From: Zygnema cylindricum
Lineage: Eukaryota; Streptophyta; Zygnematophyceae; Zygnematales; Zygnemataceae
Reading direction: 5' to 3'
Assembly (NCBI GenBank): GCA_037447655.1
Contig: JBBHKE010001854.1
Location: 46,744-60,070, forward strand
DNA length: 13,327 nucleotides
The position numbers and the translations under genes were made by a program. Every line of letters begins with the position of its first letter. Positions within the stretch are counted from its first letter, which is position 1. The notes below the pieces were generated by a model that saw only the letters and a program-made list of their open reading frames with translations, had not been told where the DNA came from and searched no databases. Positions 7,998-13,327 of the stretch are shown piece after piece.

Positions 7998-8150
7998 AAA
8001 CATTGCGTTGTACTTCCATTATTAACGCTTATTAAAAAAAAGCCCTAAAAGGCGTAAAAGAAACAGTAGAATTATTCATTGTATTTTGGAAAAAAAATGG
8101 GGGGCACCGAATTAGCGTTATTACTCTAAAGCGATTGGCGGTGTATAGTA

Positions 8151-8348
8151 CAACGTGTATCGCTATTAGTGTTAAGATTTTTTTCGTCACTTAAAACATG
8201 TCCGGTTTTCATATGGAGACTGGCGATGGGAAGGTTAGAATCTCGGATTTCAATCCCAACCGTCAGGTGTGTAATCCGACAACCATGTACGAAAAAAAAT
8301 GTTTTAAGCGACAGAAAAAACATTTAACACTAATAGCGAGACACTGTG
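8151..8348. mobile_element. 198-bp mini-MITE related to the TA family
   Basis: TA precedes (8149-8150) and follows (8349-8350). The ends share TCGCTATTAGTGTTAA with the main family, but the outermost 10 bases differ (CAACGTGTA on the left). Inverted similarity runs about 50 bp inward to TTAAAACAT (8191-8199, answered near 8299-8306), so most of it is stem. It abuts the right end of the element ending at 8143. A + strand frame crosses it and is not supported as a gene. Confidence 0.65.
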
Positions 8349-8493
8349 TACAGTACACCATCTACAGTATCTTTAATAGGGTTGATAACATTAATTCCGT
8401 CGCGATGTTTTTGGAAACAAATCAAGAAATAGTGTTAAACATACCATTTAAGTATGTGGATAACAATTTGCCACGTTTCTTTGCGCTAAACTA

Positions 8494-9027
8494 CACCGCC
8501 AATCGTAATTAAAGTAATGAAAAAATTAGAGTAAAAAAACAAAAAATAACAATTTGAGTAATTAACTCTAATTTATGTGATAGAACTTTTTCATAGAGGA
8601 AGTTTACTCTAATTTATTTAAGTACTCTATATTGGGTTATGTCATTATGACGTTAGTATTATTTGTCGCGCTGAATGTCAGTTAATGTTCACACTGACGA
8701 CGATGCTGTCGACGGACAAGAGTCATGCGAACGGTTTTTTTTCGATGTGATTGATTTTTCGTTTAGTGCGATTTCACGTGCGAGTGCGATTCTATTAAAT
8801 CATTAGTTGTACCTTTTTACTTAAAAAAGTACAATTTTGCACGGTCGAACGTCGTCCGTATTCCACACTATTTAAAAATATCCTATATTACAATTTTGTA
8901 CGCTAATTAAACCTTACTTAAATTAGAATAATGAAAAAATTAGAATCATTTACTCTATTTGATGGCATAGAGTCGAAATTTCGAGCGACCGAATTAGAGT
9001 AATTTACTCTAATTACGATACGCGGTG
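8494..9027 (+). mobile_element. TA-flanked MITE, subfamily 2
   Basis: The element is 534 bp between TA dinucleotides (8492-8493, 9028-9029). Its left end is CACCGCCAATCGTAATTAAA and its right end is TTACGATACGCGGTG, so the terminal TCGCTATTAGCG of subfamily 1 is replaced by TCGTAATTA(G/A)AG. It has many AATTAGAGTAA units near both ends. The hairpin GTACCTTTTT/AAAAAAGTAC is at about 8809-8832, then CCACACTATTTAA. The 23-bp dyad motif is not recognisable here. Confidence 0.85.
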
Positions 9028-9189
9028 TAGTGATGTTAAGTCTCTTTCGCATTATCATTAATAAATCCTTAACCTTAATAACGATGGGCGGTTTTCTATC
9101 ACAAAGTTATAGGTCAATTGCACTTGTCAAAAATCAAATGTTAATTTCCACGTGTGCCGCGTACAACCATTTTTTACCTGTAAGTACAG
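9028..9189. mobile_element. Spacer with a decayed MITE right end
   Basis: TTAATAACGATGGGCGGT near 9076-9093 matches the right terminus CTAATAACGATAGGCGGTG of the element ending at 11013. No matching left end is clear. The rest of the spacer, up to the element starting at 9192, shows nothing further. Confidence 0.45.
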
Positions 9190-9191
9190 TA

Positions 9192-9407
9192 CTCCGCCAA
9201 TCGTTATCAGCGTGTAAGTTTTTTTAGCGTATATGAATAATTAGCGTGGTTTACGCTAATTGGGAATTTGAAAATTTTCGAAGAAATCGTCTATTCTAAT
9301 TAGGAATTAGGGTTTTTTTTAAATAGTGTGGATAATTATATTTGAGAATAAAAAAAAAAAAAGCGGGACGGAATTAGCGGACACAATGCTAATAACGACT
9401 GGCGGTG
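9192..9407 (+). mobile_element. 216-bp deletion derivative of the TA-MITE
   Basis: TA flanks are at 9190-9191 and 9408-9409. The left part, including TTTAGCGTATATGAA and GGTTTACGCTAATT, matches the left of the element at 5248. The right part, GAGAATAAAA then AAGCGGGACGGAATTAGCG, matches its right end. About 320 internal bases are absent, including the dyad motif and hairpins, leaving only AAATAGTGTGG near the junction. Confidence 0.8.
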
Positions 9408-9456
9408 TAGTTGTTCCTTTCTTTTTGTCGTTTTTCATCGAAAACAAGCCCCCCAC

Positions 9457-9913
9457 TAGAGGTCGCAAAAGTCAAAATTTTAGATAACGGAAACACACCA
9501 TTTTTTTTTTCAAAATCAGAGTACCCGACGCTTGACCGGGTTATGTCACGCTCCTAAATTGTTAACCGTTAACCGAAACGTGTTTACAAAAATAAAAGTT
9601 AACCAAAACTTGATTTCTCGAGACTAACCGTACCCGCCCGTACCCGAATAAGTACAAAATTAGTGGTACATCTCCCGTATACCTTCTACGATAACAAGAG
9701 TACAAAGTAAAATAATGTTGGATTGTATGGACAGTACAATTTTTTTTTGTTTTTCGTTTTTTCCTTCCTCGACCGTAACCGATTTTTTTTATGTGAATCA
9801 ACCGCCTGAATCCGCCTGTCCCCCTAAATGTTGAAACCGAATCCGTTCCGGATCCCACGCGGGCGGTCGGTTAATGGTCGGTCACGGTTTCGGTTGACCG
9901 TTTGCAACCTGTG
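9457..9913. mobile_element. hAT-like MITE with 8-bp target duplication
   Basis: The left end TAGAGGTCGCAAA (9457-9469) pairs with the right end TTTGCAACCTGTG (9901-9913), 10 of 13 positions. This fits the hAT pattern (C/T)ANNGGTNGCAAA. Flanking octamers CCCCCCAC and CCCCGCAC agree at 7 of 8. A second inverted pair lies inside, AACCGTTAACCGAAAC (9564-9579) against GTTTCGGTTGACCGTT (9888-9903). No transposase frame is present; the - strand open frame is Arg/Lys-rich and unrecognised. Confidence 0.65.
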
Positions 9914-10388
9914 CCCCGCACCACTACACCGCTAATCGTTATTAGCGTTTATAAATAATTAATGTTAAGAATTAATTAGCGTCATTAACGCTAATTTGAG
10001 TTATTCAAGATTTCGAGAAAAAAGTTTACTGTAATTGATCCATAACGCTGATTTGGGTACAACGGATCTACCATTAGGATCTTCAAAGTAAAATAGGTAA
10101 AAGTACGAAATTTGACAAATCGTACATCGGCGCGTCCTTTTACTCATATTTATTCATAACTCTAATTTGGGTTTTCTCACGTATAATTAATACGCAATCA
10201 ATATCTTTACACTAAAATAGATACAATCTCTTTATGCCTTTCATTATGAGCGCAGTTTTTCGTGCGATCGAGATTATTTTAATCCACGTTCCGTACTTTT
10301 TTACTCAACTAAGTACCATTTTGTACGGACTGACACGCCCGTACACCACACTATTCAAGAATATCTTAAATTAAAATTGTTTACGCTA

Positions 10389-10889
10389 CAGCGCGAATCG
10401 TAATTAGAGTAATGAAAAAATTAGAGTACAAAAACTAAAAAAATTAATTAGAGAAATTAACGCTAGTTTATGTGATAGAGCTTTTTCAACTATGAAGTTT
10501 ACTCTAATTTATTTAAGTACTCTAATTTGGCACGCTAATATCCTCTACTGCAAATAAGGTAATCGTACAGAATTTGGCAAAACGTACAGTTTATCGTCAC
10601 TATGACGTTTGCAATACGTGGTTTGTTAAAACGCAGTTACATGATAACGGCCTGTATTAAATCATTTTTTGTACTTTTTCACTTAATAAAGTACAATTTT
10701 GCACGGTCGGAGGTCGTCCGTACACCACACTATTTAAAACGAACCTGTATTAGAATTAAAAACGCTAATTAAACTTTACCTTAAATAGAATAATGAAAAA
10801 AATATAATCATTTACTCTATTTCATGTGATAGAGTCGAAATTTCGAGCGACCGAATTAGAGTAATTTACTCTAATTACGATTCGCGGTG
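10389..10889 (+). mobile_element. TA-flanked MITE, subfamily 2, nested copy
   Basis: This 501-bp element starts CAGCGCGAATCGTAATTAGA and ends TTACGATTCGCGGTG, with TA at 10387-10388 and 10890-10891. Much of it matches the element at 8494-9027, including the last 60 bases almost exactly. It retains the 23-bp motif (10565-10587), which its sister at 8494 appears to have lost. Confidence 0.85.
10671..10735 (+). other. Twin-hairpin block plus CACACTATTT motif
   Basis: GTACTTTTT (10671) pairs with AAAGTAC (10688-10694). GCACGG (10701) faces CCGTAC (10718-10723) with one mismatch or wobble. ACCACACTATTT follows directly. The same order and spacing occur in the copies starting near 5570, 8809 and 10293, and on the other strand within 11340-11400. 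Confidence 0.6.
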
Positions 10890-11015
10890 TAGTTCACCAG
10901 AACTTTAATTGACGTAAAAAAACAATTAGTGTTATTAATGCTATTTCAGGTTTTGGGGTCAAAATTCGGGGGTGCCGATATAGCGTTCATAACGCTAATA
11001 ACGATAGGCGGTGTA

Positions 11016-11196
11016 CTGTTTATCGTTTTTGAATTTATTCTGTCGCGCAGATTTTTAACTTTCTCGGTGAGTCTGTAAGCTGACGGCCGATGTCAAAACG
11101 TTAACGTTTTGGTCAAAACTGCAGCGAAATAGCATAGACGAAGATTCTGCGCGTTCAAAAACGTTTGTGATGATTATGTTTTCGATACATGTGCTA
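11016..11196. other. Spacer containing an 18-bp perfect palindrome
   Basis: CAAAACGTTAACGTTTTG at 11094-11111 is fully self-complementary, centred on GTTAAC, and is flanked by two GTCAAAAC strings. Nothing else was recognised in the spacer. Confidence 0.7.
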
Positions 11197-11748
11197 CACC
11201 GTCAATCGCTATTAGAGTATATAACGCCAATTCGGTGTCCTTTCTTCAAAAAAAAAAACCCGAAATACAATCCATAATTATATTTTTTTCCATTATTCTG
11301 ATTAGGGTTTTTTTTCAATTAGAGCTAATAATGGAAGTACACTGCGATGGAAATAGTGTGGCGTATGGACATGGTATTTTCGTACGAAATGGTACTTTTT
11401 GAATTGCAAAGGCATAAAAAGACACTTAACATTATTGCGCACACATGTGAATGTGCATTGGAAGAAAGCGATGCAAACTCGTCGGAAAAAATCACGTTCT
11501 CATATGTTCGTCCGTCGACCGTGTGAACAGCGCGACGGCGTACGAATTGTCAGATTTTGTACGAATGCACATATTACTGTAGACATTGAAAGGGCGGGTA
11601 TTTATTATCCAGGACAACCCAAATTACAGTTAGGGGTTAATTAGTATATATATATTTTTTCAAAAAATTAAAATTCCCGATTAGTGTTTATAACACTAAT
11701 TTGTTTTTTACGCTATTTATTCCTTTACTCTAATAGCGATTGACGGTG
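11197..11748 (-). mobile_element. TA-flanked MITE, opposite orientation
   Basis: The 552-bp element starts CACCGTCAATCGCTATTAGA after TA (11195-11196) and ends AATAGCGATTGACGGTG before TA (11749-11750). Internal blocks run in the reverse order: AAATAGTGTGG and the hairpins at about 11350-11400, then CACATGTGAATGTGC near 11441, then the dyad motif in reverse (11540-11562). On the - strand, GCACATTCACATG and GTGCGCAAT match the copy at 6003-8143, so those two are closest relatives. The 81-codon + frame within it is not a gene. Confidence 0.8.
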
Positions 11749-11750
11749 TA

Positions 11751-12067
11751 CCGATCTAGGTTATGCCGCTTTTTTGGACGCTTTCAATGCATGTACGCAT
11801 ACGACAACGTCACGTGTTCAAATGTGATCCTAATGGGAGTCCGCTCTAACTGCAACAGCGATAGTACAGCCTAGGTTCGTTAAGAGGCCACATTTAGTTC
11901 GCTATAGACGTATAGAATACCGTACATATCGTAATATTCCTCAAAATAAAATACGGAGAAAGGGACTGGCGGCCAATCGTGTCCGGCCATTTTAGGTGCG
12001 AGAACCAATGTATAAAGTCGTCTTAATGAACAGCTGTTACATTATTGTCGCTTGTGCGATAGTACGT
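11751..12067. other. Mostly unassigned DNA with one foldback-end remnant
   Basis: CTAATGGGAGTCCGCTCTAA (11830-11849) resembles the right end CTAATGGAAGTCCACCCTAA of the foldback element ending at 7758, differing at three positions. No left end was found. The rest shows no exon or repeat I can support. Confidence 0.4.
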
Positions 12068-12364
12068 CTACAACGTGCGATCCTGCGATAGCAGCTTCCA
12101 GCAGTGGGTCACTGACAAGCCGTACATTATCGACAATATGGCAGCTGGCATTCCATGGGCTCGGTCCCTTGGCCATATCGAATATAATTTGTCGTTTAAG
12201 ATATCTTCTCGCCATATGAGTACTTTTCGAAGATTCTCCTTGGTCCTTTTAACATTTAGGGCATCTTCACACGTGTGAATTTGTGGTTCAGCGCGTCCAC
12301 AGTATCTACCATCAGATTCTAAATTGTCGCATTTGTAGAATATATCATGACCACGTGTGCGCAT
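12068..12364 (-). pseudogene. FLYWCH-like zinc-finger fragment
   Basis: This 98-codon - strand frame starts at an ATG but probably represents a fragment. Residues 8-40 read as a degenerate FLYWCH finger: IFYKC in place of the usual YWRC, then GRYCGRAEP in place of the CKAR-type stretch, then IHTCEDA where the family has an HxHxxDA-type ending. The following KRTKENLRKVL suits the basic helix often found after the finger. FLYWCH fingers occur in animal DNA-binding proteins and in some MULE transposases. The last zinc ligand His appears replaced by Cys. A stop lies seven codons before the ATG, and another frame just upstream reads ISDEWLKTKGGD, which may indicate a frameshift. Recognition rests on spacing seen by eye only, so this is tentative. 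It is in the longest non-MITE stretch of the right half. Confidence 0.35.
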
Positions 12365-12588
12365 CTCCGCCTTTTGTCTTCAGCCACTCATCAGAGATCC
12401 TTCACGTGTCAGCCTTACGCATGTTTGACCGCTGTGGTCGACAAATAACGATTATGCTGTCGTATAGTACAAAATCCATAGGGTCGGTGACATTTTTGTT
12501 ATCATTGTACGAAAGCCTACATGACTTTTGAGTTTGATGTCTCAATCGTCATGTACGGTATCCCGTTTAATAGTATTGACTATTGAGG
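12365..12588. other. Unassigned DNA
   Basis: A + strand frame crosses this stretch, but it has no acceptor, no domain and no repeat structure that I can support. Confidence 0.35.
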
Positions 12589-12590
12589 TA

Positions 12591-12717
12591 CACCGGTCTC
12601 GCAATTAGGGTTAATGATTTTTTGCCACTAAAAACATTTTTATCCGTACATTCATGTCGTATTGAGGATCTGACGGTTGCGATTGAAAGCAAGATACTCA
12701 ACTTCCGATTGGCGGTC
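12591..12717. mobile_element. Degenerate short TA-MITE remnant
   Basis: TACACCGGTCTCGCAATTAG at 12589-12608 resembles the family left end, and CCGATTGGCGGTC at 12705-12717 resembles the right end. The TA after the right end is missing and inner terminal bases on the right do not match. It would be a 127-bp derivative if real. Confidence 0.35.
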
Positions 12718-12783
12718 GCAATGAAATAATCGGACAAGTGTGCACGGAGAAAAGATATTTTGAGTGGCGAATATTTAGCACTA

Positions 12784-13327
12784 CACCGCCAATCGCTATT
12801 AGCATTGTGTACGCTAATTCCGTCCCGCTTTTTTTTGTTTTTTATTCTCCATTAGCGTAGTTCATTCTATTTTTTTATTTACTCTATTTAGGGTTAACTT
12901 TTTAGTACCGTACAAAATGGAAGTACGCCATCAATCAATTAGTTTGGTGTACGGACAGTGTCAGAACGTACAAAACTGTTCCTTTTCAAGTGAAAAAGTA
13001 TAATTAATGAGTTTTAGTAGCCGTGGACGCATGAGAATGTGCGCTTTAAAAAGGGGGTCTAATCGGGTTGTCAAATATCACGTTCGCACATATTCGTCCA
13101 GCAACCACGTTTCGACTGTGTGAACGTACGATTTGTGTACGATTTGTCAGATTTTGTTCGAATACCTATATTAGTGTAAGCATGTTTGCACCGACATTCA
13201 TTTTTTTCAAAGACCCAAATTAGAATTATTAAACAATTAGAATGTATGTTTTTTTTCAAAATTTTCAAATTCTTAATTAGCGTAAACCACGGTAATTTTT
13301 CATGTACGCTAAAGAAACTTCTACGCT
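12784..13327 (-). mobile_element. TA-MITE copy cut by the window end
   Basis: The element starts CACCGCCAATCGCTATTAGC after TA (12782-12783) and is the reverse complement of the copy at 5248-5782 along its whole length, by eye above 90% identical. It contains one stretch of about 25 bp near 13205-13235 that the other copy lacks. Only about 17 terminal bases and the right TA fall outside the window. The 23-bp motif is at about 13137-13159 in reverse, with one GTAC changed to GTTC. Confidence 0.85.

Larger units (their letters stand above)
6003..8143 (+). mobile_element. TA-flanked MITE interrupted by two foldback elements
   Basis: The left terminus CACCGTGAATCGCTATTAGC starts after TA (6001-6002). 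The right terminus GCGATTGGCGGTG ends before TA (8144-8145). Two other elements (6121-6998 and 7052-7758) lie inside. Without them the host is about 556 bp, the normal family length, and its parts follow family order: left end with CTAATTGGGAATTT, then the 23-bp motif (7829-7851), GCACATTCACATGCGT near 7894, the twin hairpins (7934-7997) and the right end. Its interior is closest to the copy at 11197-11748 on the other strand. Confidence 0.75.
9927..11013 (+). mobile_element. TA-flanked MITE interrupted by another MITE
   Basis: The left end CACCGCTAATCGTTATTAGC follows TA at 9925-9926. The right end TAACGATAGGCGGTG precedes TA at 11014-11015. The subfamily-2 element at 10389-10889 lies inside. 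Without it and one TA the host is about 584 bp, near the family norm. The 23-bp motif is at 10103-10125, and the twin hairpins start at 10293, with TGTACGG/CCGTACA as the second stem and CCACACTATTC after it. Confidence 0.8.

Noticed and set aside
8198-8512. 104-codon + strand frame
   Set aside because: It crosses the mini-MITE right end and runs into the left terminus of the next MITE; it has no domain or splice signal.
9562-9858. 98-codon - strand frame
   Set aside because: It falls inside the hAT-like MITE, has Arg/Lys-rich low complexity and no DDE or zinc-finger pattern.
11399-11644. 81-codon + strand frame rich in Arg and His
   Set aside because: It lies wholly inside a MITE and covers the conserved 23-bp motif; related copies do not keep the frame open.
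5246-13327. CRISPR-like array from repeated 20-bp ends
   Set aside because: The repeats are inverted pairs at transposon ends with TA flanks, and spacing is hundreds of bases and irregular.
1-13327. tRNA, rRNA, LTR retrotransposon or LINE
   Set aside because: I saw no cloverleaf with A and B boxes, no rRNA core, no paired LTRs and no reverse transcriptase motifs in the frames read. A covariance-model scan would be needed to exclude small RNAs fully.

Overview
The window looks like nuclear DNA from a eukaryote. It is AT-rich, has few and short open frames, shows splice-like signals, carries many microsatellites, and is packed with short non-autonomous transposons. I cannot place the organism. 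CCCTAA/TTTAGGG-type interstitial repeats and a (GA)n tract would suit a plant or alga. A FLYWCH-like zinc-finger fragment and undepleted CpG would suit an invertebrate. No bacterial operon, rRNA or tRNA gene was recognised, and no complete protein-coding gene can be supported.

Positions 1-3300 are low-gene DNA. A probable terminal exon on the + strand (1036-1212) is the only coding signal with a good acceptor. The rest holds GAT-rich, 30-bp, 36-bp and 57-bp tandem repeats, A-rich tracts and a (GA)n run. Positions 3300-4213 hold a probable first exon on the - strand (3663-3912), encoding a Ser/Gly-rich leader and one predicted membrane helix. It is framed by degenerate CCCTAA repeats on its left and TTTAGGG repeats on its right. 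Its 3' end with the splice donor is duplicated about 250 bp away, and most differences between the copies fall at silent positions.

From about 4.8 kb to the end, most of the DNA is transposon. The main family is a TA-flanked MITE of about 500-585 bp with ends like CACCGCCAATCGCTATTAGC. I count eight intact copies, one nearly complete copy cut by the window end, and three remnants. Two of the intact copies are deletion or mini derivatives. Two other groups are interleaved: hAT-like elements with 8-bp target duplications (4793-5235, 9457-9913, and a partial copy at 6658-6800), and a foldback family with ends AGGGTGG...CCACCCT (6121-6998, 7052-7758). Insertions are nested: a hAT-like piece lies inside a foldback element, which lies inside a TA-MITE together with a second foldback element; a second TA-MITE sits inside a third. 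Removing the inserts restores host elements of about 556 and 584 bp, the family's normal size.

No transposase is encoded here, so all elements depend on enzymes made elsewhere. The most unusual signal is that the TA-MITEs share internal blocks, not only their ends: a 23-bp GTAC...GTAC dyad motif, and a pair of adjacent hairpins followed by a CACACTATTT motif. One hairpin appears to keep its pairing despite sequence change.
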